Shown: piece after piece, positions 6,093 through 13,523 of the stretch
How the letters are laid out: each line of letters starts with the position of its first letter
Position numbering within the stretch: position 1 is the stretch's first letter
NCBI GenBank assembly: GCA_964646925.1
Contig: CAZYIC010000008.1
Location: 1 to 27,740, forward strand
Length of the DNA: 27,740 bases
Source of the DNA: GWB1-37-8 sp964646925
GTDB taxonomy: Bacteria; Patescibacteriota; Microgenomatia; Levybacterales; UBA12049
Direction: 5' to 3'
The notes under the pieces: generated by a model
Seen by the model: only the letters and a program-made list of their open reading frames with translations
Told to the model about the DNA's origin: nothing
The model's database searches: none
Made by a program: the position numbers and the translations under genes

Positions 6093-7829
6093 ATGCCTAC
6101 TTCAGATTTTAATTCACAACAATTGCCGGAACACAAAACGCTTCTTGATGTTTTGCTCTTTGATAATTTAATTACTCAAGAGCAGTACGACGATATAAAA
6201 GTAAAAAGCGCGAGTCAAAATCTTCCAAGTATCAGTATTATCGAATCAATGAATATAATAGATGAGAAAAAACTTGCGGAAGAAAAAGCAAAACTGCTTG
6301 GTGTCCCTTTCATATCGCTTGAATCTACATCTTTTTCTCCTCAGGCTCTCAGTCTGATTCCCAAGAGTGTGGTTGAAAGATTTTCCCTGATCCCCTTTTT
6401 ATATGATGACAAAACAGGAGTCCTTTCCATAGCAATGAGCAATCCCGTAGATTTGGAAGCGCTTCAATTTGTAGCGCAGAAAACAGGATTGACGATAAAA
6501 TCATTTGCCGCATCCAAAGAAGAAGTGGTAAAAGCCATAGGTGAACAATATACTCAGGAAATTGTCGGAGAAGTCGGAGAAGCCCTTAAGGAAACGGAAG
6601 CTTTTGAAAAGACCCGTACAGTGGACAGCAAAAAAATAGGAGAAATCATTAAAGAAGCTCCTATTGCAAAAATCGTTTCAACTGTTTTGGAATATGCCGT
6701 AACTTCCAGAGCCTCCGATGTTCATATAGAGCCTCAGGAAGATAGAGTCAGGATTAGATACAGAATAGATGGAATCTTGTATGACAAGCTAAGTCTTCCT
6801 AAAAATGTTCAAGATGCCGTAATATCGCGTATAAAAATACTTTCGGAGATGAAGATAGACGAACATCGTATCCCTCAGGACGGCAGATTTAACTTCAAGG
6901 TTTCCAATGAGGAGGTGGATTTGCGTATATCTGTTTTACCAACAGCCCATGGCGAAAAAATCGTTATGAGGCTTCTTCGAAAAACAGGCGGAATACCAAC
7001 GTTGGACGAGCTTGGTCTTAATGGAAGCGCTCTTAGAAGTTTGGAAACCGCAATGCTAAGGCCGCACGGAATTATTATTGTCTGCGGTCCAACAGGAAGC
7101 GGAAAAACAACAACTCTTTATTCGGTTCTCTCAAAACTTAATACGGCAAGAGTTAATATTCTGACGCTTGAGGATCCTATCGAATATCAGCTTCCGGGAG
7201 TAAATCAAGTTGCGGTAAATCCGGCGGTCGGCCTTACATTCGCAACAGGATTAAGGGCATTTCTGCGCCAGGATCCAAACATAATACTTGTCGGAGAAAT
7301 ACGAGACAAGGAAACCAATGAGCTTTCTTTGCAGGCGGCTCTCACCGGCCATTTGGTTTTTTCTACCCTTCATACATCCAATGCGTCAGGTGCTCTTCCG
7401 AGACTTCTGGATTTGGGAGCAGAAAATTTTCTGCTCGCGTCAACCATAAATGCAATTTTGGGACAGAGAATTGTCAGAAGAATATGCGATAACTGCAAAG
7501 AAGAATATACTCCCCTGCCGCAGATTGGAGAAGAAATTAAAAAAATATTAGGCCGGCTTATGCCTCTTCAAAAAAGTGAAATGCGGCTTAGCCGCGGAAA
7601 AGGCTGCGATCAATGCGGAAAATCAGGATATTTAGGAAGAATCGGTATTTTTGAGGCATTACCTGTTACATCCAAAATTGCAAGCATGGTGCTGGAGAGC
7701 GCAGATAGTGGTACAATAGAAAAAGAAGCAATTTTGGAAGGAATGATTACAATGAAACAGGACGGATACTTAAAGGTTTTACAAAATATAACAACTGTTG
7801 AAGAAGTATTGAGAGTAGCGCAGGAGTAG
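6093..7829 (+). CDS. pilB: Type IV pilus extension ATPase PilB
   Basis: A hexameric secretion ATPase that powers pilin polymerisation at the inner face of the membrane. The N-terminal MshEN/GspE-N domain (about residues 10-160) is followed by the ATPase core with Walker A GPTGSGKTTT (about 333), the Asp box LTLEDPIEYQLPG, Walker B ILVGEIRD and the His box TGHLVFSTLHT. Four cysteines (CDNCKEEY and CDQCGKSGYLGR) form the zinc site typical of PilB/GspE and absent from PilT. The start is set at ATG 6093 (578 aa) because the upstream in-frame TTG at 6057 is part of the promoter. It opens the pilus locus; pilT follows after a 73-nt repeat-filled gap. Confidence 0.96.
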   Translation: MPTSDFNSQQLPEHKTLLDVLLFDNLITQEQYDDIKVKSASQNLPSISIIESMNIIDEKKLAEEKAKLLGVPFISLESTSFSPQALSLIPKSVVERFSLIPFLYDDKTGVLSIAMSNPVDLEALQFVAQKTGLTIKSFAASKEEVVKAIGEQYTQEIVGEVGEALKETEAFEKTRTVDSKKIGEIIKEAPIAKIVSTVLEYAVTSRASDVHIEPQEDRVRIRYRIDGILYDKLSLPKNVQDAVISRIKILSEMKIDEHRIPQDGRFNFKVSNEEVDLRISVLPTAHGEKIVMRLLRKTGGIPTLDELGLNGSALRSLETAMLRPHGIIIVCGPTGSGKTTTLYSVLSKLNTARVNILTLEDPIEYQLPGVNQVAVNPAVGLTFATGLRAFLRQDPNIILVGEIRDKETNELSLQAALTGHLVFSTLHTSNASGALPRLLDLGAENFLLASTINAILGQRIVRRICDNCKEEYTPLPQIGEEIKKILGRLMPLQKSEMRLSRGKGCDQCGKSGYLGRIGIFEALPVTSKIASMVLESADSGTIEKEAILEGMITMKQDGYLKVLQNITTVEEVLRVAQE

Positions 7830-7899
7830 AAAAGTTGAAAGTTGAAAATGGAAAGTTGAAAGTTAATTTTCAATTCTCAACTCTCAATTTTCAATTTGG
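7830..7899. repeat. GTTGAAAGTTGA-type repeats as an inverted pair between pilB and pilT
   Basis: The whole 73-nt gap is repeat sequence. The left half runs AGTTGAAAGTTGAAAATGG and further purine-rich units; the right half reads TTTTCAATTCTCAACTCTC and so on. The halves are imperfect inverted copies that could form a long A/U-rich hairpin in the mRNA. No gene or good Shine-Dalgarno is present. Confidence 0.7.
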
Positions 7900-7902
7900 T
7901 TT

Positions 7903-8970
7903 ATGGATATTCAAGAATTGTTCAAAATAACAGTTAAGGAAAAGGGATCGGATCTGCATCTTTTGTCAGGAATACCTCCTACTATTAGAATAGATGGAGT
8001 ATTAAAATATATTACAGAATACCCGTCTCTGAAATCCGAAGATGTGGAAGGAATGATCTTCACACTGTTAACTCCCGGGCAAAAAGAGTTCCTGATGGCT
8101 AATAAAGAATTAGATTTTTCTTTTGGTTTTGGAAAAGAAACTTATGGAGATCTTGGCCGGTTCCGGGTTAATTTGTATTACCAGAGAGGTCATCTTGGCG
8201 GCGCTTTTCGTTTGCTTCCTCCCAAAATATTAACTATAGAAGAACTTCATTTGCCGGAAATTCTTCATTCTTTTTCGGATTTAACCCAGGGATTGGTATT
8301 GGTTACGGGTCCAACCGGACATGGAAAGTCCACAACGCTTGCGTCAATGATTAACGAAATAAATCTTAAGAGATCAGCCCATATAATAACCATTGAAGAC
8401 CCGATTGAATATGTATATTCCAAGGGAAAAAGTATAATAAGTCAGCGGGAAATGGGAATTGATACGCATTCCTGGGATTTTGCCTTGAGATCTGTTCTCC
8501 GCGAGGATCCGGATGTGGTTTTGATTGGAGAGATGAGGGATCCGGAAACCATTGCCGCGGCGATTACCATCGCAGAAACCGGCCATTTGGTTTTTTCCAC
8601 TCTTCATACCAATTCTGCTGCGCAAAGTATAGATAGAATTATTGATTCATTTCCGGCAAGTCAGCAGTCTCAAATCAAAATTCAGCTTGCCGCCACTCTC
8701 AAAGGCGTTGCCTCACAAAGGCTTTTACCTATGATAAACGGAGGAAGAGTTCCGGCCGTAGAAATTCTTCTTGGAACCTCGGCAGTTACAAGCATAATAA
8801 GAGAGGGCAAAACTCATCTTATAGATTCCGTTATACAAACATCCAAAAATAAAGGCATGATTAGTATTGATTCGTCTCTGGCCTCTCTTGTTTTGTCCGG
8901 AGATATTAGTTTGGAAATGGGCAAAAGCTACTCTCTGCATCAGGAAGACTTCTTAAGAATAGTAGGTTAG
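7903..8970 (+). CDS. pilT: Type IV pilus retraction ATPase PilT
   Basis: A hexameric ATPase that drives pilus depolymerisation and twitching motility. The 355-aa length is typical. The N-terminal PAS-like domain begins with the PilT hallmark GSDLHLLSGIPPTIRIDG (residues 14-31). The core has Walker A GPTGHGKST (about 136), the Asp box ITIEDPIEYVY, Walker B VLIGEMRDPETI and the His box AETGHLVFSTLHTNSA followed by IDRIIDSFP. No zinc-binding cysteines are present, unlike PilB. The family's usual GPTGSGKST has H in place of S (GPTGHGKST). The conserved C-terminal motif that couples PilT to PilC is not obvious. It is followed 11 nt later by pilC. Confidence 0.96.
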   Translation: MDIQELFKITVKEKGSDLHLLSGIPPTIRIDGVLKYITEYPSLKSEDVEGMIFTLLTPGQKEFLMANKELDFSFGFGKETYGDLGRFRVNLYYQRGHLGGAFRLLPPKILTIEELHLPEILHSFSDLTQGLVLVTGPTGHGKSTTLASMINEINLKRSAHIITIEDPIEYVYSKGKSIISQREMGIDTHSWDFALRSVLREDPDVVLIGEMRDPETIAAAITIAETGHLVFSTLHTNSAAQSIDRIIDSFPASQQSQIKIQLAATLKGVASQRLLPMINGGRVPAVEILLGTSAVTSIIREGKTHLIDSVIQTSKNKGMISIDSSLASLVLSGDISLEMGKSYSLHQEDFLRIVG

Positions 8971-8981
8971 AGCGTTTCAGT

Positions 8982-10190
8982 ATGAAACTTTTTTACAAAG
9001 CGGTAACAGTCAAGGGAGAATACATGGAGGGAATAATTGAAGCAAGAGATCCAAGCGAAGCGGCGGCTTATCTTCGGACCAGGGAGCTGATTCCGATAAA
9101 AATAATTAGAAGAAAAAAAAGTAAGTTTGAGGAGATGCTTCCTTTTATCGGCAGTAGAGTTAAATCGTCGGATGTGGCACGCTTTACCAGACAGCTGTCT
9201 TCAATGCTGGCTTCGGGATTGACGCTTCTTAGAAGTTTGGAAATTTTAAAAAATCAGATAGGAAATCGAGGATTGGTTGAAATAGTAGAGGGGATTATAA
9301 GAGATATACAAGAAGGATCAAGTTTCTCCAATGCGATTACCAAATATCCCCAAATTTTCTCGCCCATTTACGTAGCGTTAATTGAGGCATCCGAAGGATC
9401 AGGACTCTTAGATAAGGCATTTTTAAGACTTGCAGATACTCTGGAAAAACAACAAAAATTAAAAAGTACCGTAAAATCCGCGCTTACGTATCCTGTTATT
9501 GTTATTGCGCTGATGTTTGTTGTTGGAATAGTTATGATGATTTTTGTGATTCCTCAAATTTCTTCTCTTTATGCCAGCCTTAGTGTTTCCCTGCCCCTTC
9601 CGACACTTATTCTGATTGCAATTTCAAATTTATTTACTTCTTTTTGGCCGATTCCTTTGGGAACAGCAGTCGCAATTACCGTTTTATATAGAAGGTGGCA
9701 TCAGACAATAGAGGGTAAACTTACTATAGATAGTGTGGTGTTGAAAATTCCGATTTTCGGAAGTCTTATAAGAAAAACAATTCTGGCTGAATTTTCACGC
9801 ACATTTGGTGTATTACTCGCATCGGGCACTTTGGTTGTAGAGGCTTTGAATAAAGTGTCCAACATAACAGGCAATATTCATTATAAAAATGCAACAATTG
9901 ATATTGCTAAAAGGGTTGAAAAAGGAGTAACTGTGGGAGATGCAATGTCTTTGTATTATCTTTTTCCTCCCAGTTTGGTGGAACTGGTTAAGGTTGGAGA
10001 GCAGACGGGAAAATTAGATGAAACCCTGGTGAAAGCATCGGAGTATTTTGAAAATGAAGTTGACGCAACTGTCAAAACTCTTTCAACCGCAATGGAGCCG
10101 TTTATTCTGATAGTCCTGGGAATAGGAGTTGCATTTCTTGTTTTTTCCATAATAACACCTATTTATCAAATCACAAATTCTATCCAATAG
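8982..10190 (+). CDS. pilC: Type IV pilus inner-membrane platform protein PilC
   Basis: PilC is the polytopic platform that PilB and PilT turn to add or remove pilins. The 402-aa protein shows two T2SSF (GspF) repeats: the first includes VARFTRQLSSMLASGLTLLRSLEIL (about residues 63-87) and ends in membrane helices near 170-190 and 205-225; the second starts at LAEFSRTFGVLLASGTLVVEALN, with VELVKVGEQTGKLDETLVKASEYFE, and closes with a C-terminal helix (LIVLGIGVAFLVFSIITPIY). Length and order are those of the family. It lies 11 nt after pilT and is the last gene before the separately promoted pilin cluster. Confidence 0.96.
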   Translation: MKLFYKAVTVKGEYMEGIIEARDPSEAAAYLRTRELIPIKIIRRKKSKFEEMLPFIGSRVKSSDVARFTRQLSSMLASGLTLLRSLEILKNQIGNRGLVEIVEGIIRDIQEGSSFSNAITKYPQIFSPIYVALIEASEGSGLLDKAFLRLADTLEKQQKLKSTVKSALTYPVIVIALMFVVGIVMMIFVIPQISSLYASLSVSLPLPTLILIAISNLFTSFWPIPLGTAVAITVLYRRWHQTIEGKLTIDSVVLKIPIFGSLIRKTILAEFSRTFGVLLASGTLVVEALNKVSNITGNIHYKNATIDIAKRVEKGVTVGDAMSLYYLFPPSLVELVKVGEQTGKLDETLVKASEYFENEVDATVKTLSTAMEPFILIVLGIGVAFLVFSIITPIYQITNSIQ

Positions 10191-10205
10191 CCTCAAATTG
10201 CCCTC

Positions 10206-10236
10206 TTGACAAGCCTTTTAATTTATGTTTTACTAA
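10206..10236 (+). promoter_or_regulatory. Promoter before the first pilin gene
   Basis: A consensus TTGACA (10206-10211) is followed by possible -10 boxes: TTTACT (spacer 17) or TACTAA (10231-10236, spacer 19). It predicts a short leader of about 10-15 nt before the ATG at 10254. It sits in the gap after pilC, as expected for an abundantly expressed pilin. Confidence 0.45.
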
Positions 10237-10253
10237 ATAAGAACTTATAAATT

Positions 10254-10751
10254 ATGAAATTATTCAATAAATTTTCAACTTTCAACTCTCAACTTTCAAT
10301 TTGTAAGGGTTTTACATTAATAGAACTTCTTATCGTTATCGCAGTTTTGGGAGTTTTGTCAGCAGGAGTTCTTGTTGCGATTGACCCGGTAGATAAAATA
10401 AATGCGGCGAATGATTCAAATGTGCAAACAGATATTGCAACAATTGCAAATGCGGCCGCAGCGTACGCAGTTTCCCATAATGGGTTTTATGCTGATGGAC
10501 CTCTGGCGGAGGCGATGGTAACGTTAGTAGCTCAAGGTGAACTTAAGCTGGCTATAGCAGCTCGTACAGGGTATACTTATACATATAGTTCTCTTCCCGA
10601 TGACGCCTGCACAGCAGGTGTTACATGCACGAATGTAATCGTGACTTCGACATTGAGAGCGAAAAAATATACTGCGACACCTTTCCAGAGATATGAGTCC
10701 TCTACCGGCAAAACTTGCCAGGTGGCAACTGCTGCAACAGCGTGTCCGTAA
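10254..10751 (+). CDS. Type IV pilin (probable major pilin)
   Basis: A 165-aa prepilin. The PilD cleavage site is KG^FTLIELLIVIAVLGVLSAG with Glu at mature position 5, followed by the hydrophobic N-terminal helix and an alanine-rich helix (NVQTDIATIANAAAAYA). The C-terminal part has four cysteines (about 120, 126, 156 and 164) that could form two disulfides, as in pilin D-loops. The 19-residue leader is long and is mostly repeat-derived (FSTFNSQLS from 10272-10302); cleavage would remove it. A separate promoter and its place directly after pilC suggest the major subunit, but this is inference because seven other pilin-like genes follow. Confidence 0.88.
   Translation: MKLFNKFSTFNSQLSICKGFTLIELLIVIAVLGVLSAGVLVAIDPVDKINAANDSNVQTDIATIANAAAAYAVSHNGFYADGPLAEAMVTLVAQGELKLAIAARTGYTYTYSSLPDDACTAGVTCTNVIVTSTLRAKKYTATPFQRYESSTGKTCQVATAATACP
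10272..10302. repeat. GTTGA-type repeat run in the leader of the first pilin
   Basis: A pyrimidine-rich copy (TTTTCAACTTTCAACTCTC and on) encodes FSTFNSQLS upstream of the prepilin cleavage site. Confidence 0.75.
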
Positions 10752-10817
10752 ACCCTCTTAATTAATTTTCATAATTTGATATTATTTTAATTTTTTTTGT
10801 GATATTCTGTTAACAGT

Positions 10818-11651
10818 ATGCTAGAAATAGCAATTATTTTTTTAATTGGGGTTTTTATAGGGTCCTTTTTGAATGTTCTTGCAGATAGACTCCCCCGGGG
10901 AGAGGCTGTCATAAAAGGCAGGTCGCATTGCGAGAAGTGCAGGAAAAGTTTGAATTGGTATGATTTGATTCCCCTTCTCTCTTTTGTTTTTCTTAAAGGT
11001 AGATGCCGATACTGCCGCACTCCCCTATCTTTGTACTATCCGATAGTAGAGTTGACAACAGGAGCAATGTTTGCAAGGGTTTTCTTGTTTCTTGGATGGC
11101 CGCATATAAATTTTATAACGGTTATAAATGTTATAACTATTATATTTTATCTGCTCATAACATCTTTTTTGATTGTGGTTTTTTTCACAGATTTGAAATA
11201 CGGAATCATTCCGGACAAAATTGTTTTTCCGGCAATTGCAGTAAGTTTGTTATTTTTCGCTTTCGTTTCTTTCACCTCGAAGGAGTCATGGCTTCTCTTC
11301 GTTCAGCCTGCCACCTTCGAGGTGGGGTTTATAAATCATCTGTCGTCAGCAATTGGCGCTTGTTTTTTCTTCCTGTTTTTATTTTTAATCACCAAAGGAC
11401 GCGGAATGGGCTTCGGAGATGTAAAATTTGCCTTTTTAATGGGTTTGATTTTAGGATTTCCAAATATCATAGTCAGCTTTTATATAGCGTTCTTGACAGG
11501 CGCAATTGTCGGATGCATACTTATTGTATGGAAAAGGAAGAAAATGCGCGGAACGTCAATTCCATTCGGACCATTTTTGGTTTTCGGAACATTTTTAGCG
11601 CTATTTTTTGGAGACATCATCTTAAAAGCATCACTGGATTTACTCTTATAG
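10818..11651 (+). CDS. pilD: Prepilin peptidase/methyltransferase PilD
   Basis: A membrane aspartic protease (A24) that cuts prepilin leaders after Gly and methylates the new N terminus. The 277-aa protein has the N-terminal GSFLNVLADRLPRG box, the two zinc-type cysteine pairs HCEKC and GRCRYC (about residues 36-69), and both catalytic aspartates: FFTDLKYGIIPD and GMGFGDVKFAFLMG. Eight or so membrane helices are seen. Between the two catalytic segments an 11-nt inverted repeat (11273-11324) encodes an apparent insert FTSKESWLLFVQPATFEV. The 3' end (11528-11651) overlaps the next pilin gene in another frame. The gap before it (10752-10817) is AT-rich, with a possible promoter at TTGATA (10776) and TGTGATATT (10798). 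Confidence 0.95.
   Translation: MLEIAIIFLIGVFIGSFLNVLADRLPRGEAVIKGRSHCEKCRKSLNWYDLIPLLSFVFLKGRCRYCRTPLSLYYPIVELTTGAMFARVFLFLGWPHINFITVINVITIIFYLLITSFLIVVFFTDLKYGIIPDKIVFPAIAVSLLFFAFVSFTSKESWLLFVQPATFEVGFINHLSSAIGACFFFLFLFLITKGRGMGFGDVKFAFLMGLILGFPNIIVSFYIAFLTGAIVGCILIVWKRKKMRGTSIPFGPFLVFGTFLALFFGDIILKASLDLLL
11273..11324. repeat. Inverted repeat inside pilD
   Basis: Perfect 11-nt arms CACCTCGAAGG (11273-11283) and CCTTCGAGGTG (11314-11324) enclose 30 nt. The insert keeps the reading frame and lies in a loop between membrane helices of PilD. Confidence 0.7.
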
Positions 11652-12076
11652 AGCTTCTGGTTTCGATTAGCATAATTGGAGTTTTAGCTGCTTCCGCATT
11701 TTTGGCTCTAAATCCTTCGGAGCAAATGGTAAAAACCCGTGACGCTCAAAGAAAAAGCGATCTTGAACAAATAAGAATTGCCCTGGATACTTATTACAAC
11801 GACTTTAATCGTTATCCGAACAAAAAAAACGACAAGATATTGAATATTCCCTGGGGAGATCCCTGGCCTTCATCCAATGGCCAGTTTTATATGGTAAAAC
11901 TGCCCAAAGATCCCAGGGCATCACAATCTTATGTTTATGATGTCCCGCTCGATGGAACTTGGTATAGATTGTATGCCAAGCTTGAAAGATGCTCTGATCA
12001 TCAAAATTTTCCCGGAGTAGATTGCGGGAACCCTGACCATAATTATGCTGTTGTTTCTCCCAATGTGGGATTTTAA
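11528..12076 (+). CDS. Type IV pilin overlapping pilD
   Basis: The mature part begins TG^FTLIELLVSISIIGVLAASAFLALNP and continues with KTRDAQRKSDLEQIRIALDTYYNDFNRYP, the form common in pseudopilins of the GspG type. The first in-frame canonical start upstream is ATG 11528, which gives a 37-residue leader and a 182-aa protein, with 124 nt overlapping pilD in a different frame. No ATG, GTG or TTG lies closer to the cleavage site, so either the long leader is real or a rare start (for example ATT) is used. The pilD stop falls within the codons of the conserved LIELL box. It is closely related to the next pilin (12079), suggesting a duplication. Confidence 0.82.
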   Translation: MEKEENARNVNSIRTIFGFRNIFSAIFWRHHLKSITGFTLIELLVSISIIGVLAASAFLALNPSEQMVKTRDAQRKSDLEQIRIALDTYYNDFNRYPNKKNDKILNIPWGDPWPSSNGQFYMVKLPKDPRASQSYVYDVPLDGTWYRLYAKLERCSDHQNFPGVDCGNPDHNYAVVSPNVGF

Positions 12077-12078
12077 AA

Positions 12079-12579
12079 ATGAAAAATAACCGAAGAGGAT
12101 TTACCTTAGTCGAGCTTCTTATTGTAATTGCTACGGTTGGGATTTTGGCTGCCGGCGCAATATTTGTTATAGATCCTGTTACTCAATTTCAGAAGGCCAG
12201 AGATGCTCAAAGAAAGTCCGATCTTTCTCAAATTCAGAAAGCTTTCGAAACATTTTATCAGGATTATGGAAAATATCCGGATACGCTAAATTACAAAATT
12301 AAAAAAATAGATGAGGCGATTTCCATAGAATGGGGAAATTCATGGTTGCCGTACATGAATGTTTTACCAAAAGATCCAAGCTCATCAAAAAATTATGTTT
12401 ATTATTCAACTTCCAGTGGACAGACTTATTACCTTTATGCTAGTCTGGAAAGAGGAGCAAATGATTCGCAAGTTTGCCAGGGTTTAAATGCGAACGGAGA
12501 ATGCTCAAGTGTTCCGGGGGCAGATTTATGTGCAGGCAAATGCAATTATGGAGTATCCAGTCCGAATGTTTCACCATAA
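12079..12579 (+). CDS. Type IV pilin (GspG-like), 166 aa
   Basis: It has a normal 7-residue leader MKNNRRG^FTLVELLIVIATVGILAAGAIFVIDP with Glu5. The following helix KARDAQRKSDLSQIQKAFETFYQDYGKYPD and the C-terminal region ending in NYGVSSPNVSP closely parallel those of the preceding pilin (NYAVVSPNVGF at its end), so the two look like tandem duplicates. Four cysteines occur in the last 35 residues (CQGLNANGEC and CAGKC), probably disulfides of the globular domain. The ATG is 2 nt after the previous stop, which implies coupling. Its leader carries no repeat insertion, in contrast to several neighbours. Major or minor role cannot be told. Confidence 0.9.
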   Translation: MKNNRRGFTLVELLIVIATVGILAAGAIFVIDPVTQFQKARDAQRKSDLSQIQKAFETFYQDYGKYPDTLNYKIKKIDEAISIEWGNSWLPYMNVLPKDPSSSKNYVYYSTSSGQTYYLYASLERGANDSQVCQGLNANGECSSVPGADLCAGKCNYGVSSPNVSP

Positions 12580-12581
12580 AC

Positions 12582-12615
12582 GAATTGAAAATTGAGAGTT
12601 GAGAGTTGAAAATTC
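12582..12615. repeat. Left flanking repeat of the four-helix-bundle gene
   Basis: Purine-rich GTTGA-type repeat beginning GAATTGAAAATTGAGAG and ending GTTGAAAATTC. It is complementary, with a few A-C and G-U pairs, to the pyrimidine-rich run at 13011-13042 on the other side of the gene. Confidence 0.7.
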
Positions 12616-12618
12616 AGG

Positions 12619-13005
12619 ATGAACGATTTAAATATAAGTAGAAATAGAGAATGGAAGCGTCTATTTTTAGAAAGATTATTAAAATTTGCTGTGGAAATAA
12701 TTAAAGTAGCGAATAAATTGCCTAAGACCCCTGCCGGATTTGCGATTGCATCACAATTAATAAAGGCAGGCACATCGATTGGAGCAAATGCTGAAGAAGC
12801 GCAGGATGCATCTTCTCTTAAAGATTTTATACAAAAACTAAGCATTTCTCTTAGAGAAGCTAAGGAAACTAGATATTGGTTAAAAGTGATTGAAGCTTCC
12901 GGTCTTCTTCCTTCTAGTGAGTTGAGAAATAATATTAGAGAATGTCAAGAAATAGTTGCTATTTTGATATCTAGTATTAAATCATCAAAGGCAAAAATTA
13001 AATGA
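12619..13005 (+). CDS. Four-helix-bundle protein of the 23S rRNA intervening-sequence (S23) family
   Basis: This 128-aa helical protein fits the family first found in intervening sequences of 23S rRNA: FAVEIIKVANKLPKTPAGFAIASQLIKAGTSIGANAEEAQDASSLKDFIQKLSISLREAKETRYWLKVIEASGL. The family's conserved QLxxAxxSIxANxxE core and the ARxSxxE-like helix (here LREAKET) are visible. Its molecular role is unknown; it forms pentameric bundles in solved relatives. It sits among pilin genes, flanked by inverted GTTGA-type repeats, with an ATGA overlap onto the next pilin start. It is not a pilus component by sequence and looks like a mobile cassette that has settled in the operon. Confidence 0.9.
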   Translation: MNDLNISRNREWKRLFLERLLKFAVEIIKVANKLPKTPAGFAIASQLIKAGTSIGANAEEAQDASSLKDFIQKLSISLREAKETRYWLKVIEASGLLPSSELRNNIRECQEIVAILISSIKSSKAKIK

Positions 13006-13502
13006 AAAGACTTTCAACTTTCAACTTTCAACTTTCAACTCTTAGGGGTTTTACTCTGATTGAACTTTTGGTTGCGATCAGCATAATAGCTGTCTTGTCG
13101 GCGTTCCTAATGGCAAATTTTGTTGGGGCAAGACAAAGAGCGCGGGATGGGGTGCGTAAATCCGATCTTCGTCAAATCCAATCCTCTCTTGAACTTTACA
13201 GATCTGATAAAGGAAGCTATCCGGGTAGCATACCTAATTCTACAAATGCATCCTGTCCAAACTCGCTTTTATCAGATGTTACTAATTGCAGTTCTACGGT
13301 ATATATGAAAAAAGTGCCTGGCGATCCTTCCTCCGGAGCAGTTTACACATATTCTCCTATTGGTGCGGACAATGCGGAATATTCTATTACTGCGTGTTTG
13401 GAGAATAGCGCAGATCAGCAAAGAGATAAAGATGCGGAATTACCCAACCCTAATCCTTGCGATCAATTAGCGAATTTTGCATATACTCTTCAAAATCCGT
13501 AA
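13002..13502 (+). CDS. Type IV pilin with repeat-derived leader, 166 aa
   Basis: The prepilin site is RG^FTLIELLVAISIIAVLSAFLMANFVGARQRARDGVRKSDLRQIQSSLELYRSDKGSYPG, a GspG-like pattern with Glu5. The 16-residue leader (MKRLSTFNFQLSTLRG) is encoded mostly by four tandem CTTTCAA-type units and would be lost on cleavage. Six cysteines lie in the globular part (residues about 86-154). The start overlaps the stop of the four-helix-bundle gene as ATGA, so translation is probably coupled to that gene. It is one of several minor-pilin candidates. Confidence 0.9.
   Translation: MKRLSTFNFQLSTLRGFTLIELLVAISIIAVLSAFLMANFVGARQRARDGVRKSDLRQIQSSLELYRSDKGSYPGSIPNSTNASCPNSLLSDVTNCSSTVYMKKVPGDPSSGAVYTYSPIGADNAEYSITACLENSADQQRDKDAELPNPNPCDQLANFAYTLQNP
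13011..13042. repeat. Right flanking repeat run, in a pilin leader
   Basis: Four near-perfect tandem units of CTTTCAA (CTTTCAACTTTCAACTTTC and on). It is the inverted counterpart of 12582-12615, so the four-helix-bundle gene lies between repeats of opposite orientation. It encodes LSTFNFQLST in the pilin leader. Confidence 0.75.
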
Positions 13503-13523
13503 TAAGACAATGGGAATTTAAAA

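Noticed and set aside
10752..10817. Possible terminator after the first pilin
   Set aside because: T-rich stretches occur but there is no GC-containing stem; it is more plausibly promoter DNA for pilD.
11003..11527. Upstream extension of the pilD-overlapping pilin frame
   Set aside because: The open frame is a shadow of pilD; the sequence lacks any protein character until the pilin part, and ATG 11528 is a sufficient start.
12582..13042. Possible CRISPR-like array from repeated GTTGAAA units
   Set aside because: Units are contiguous or degenerate 7-8-mers without spacers, and no cas genes are near.
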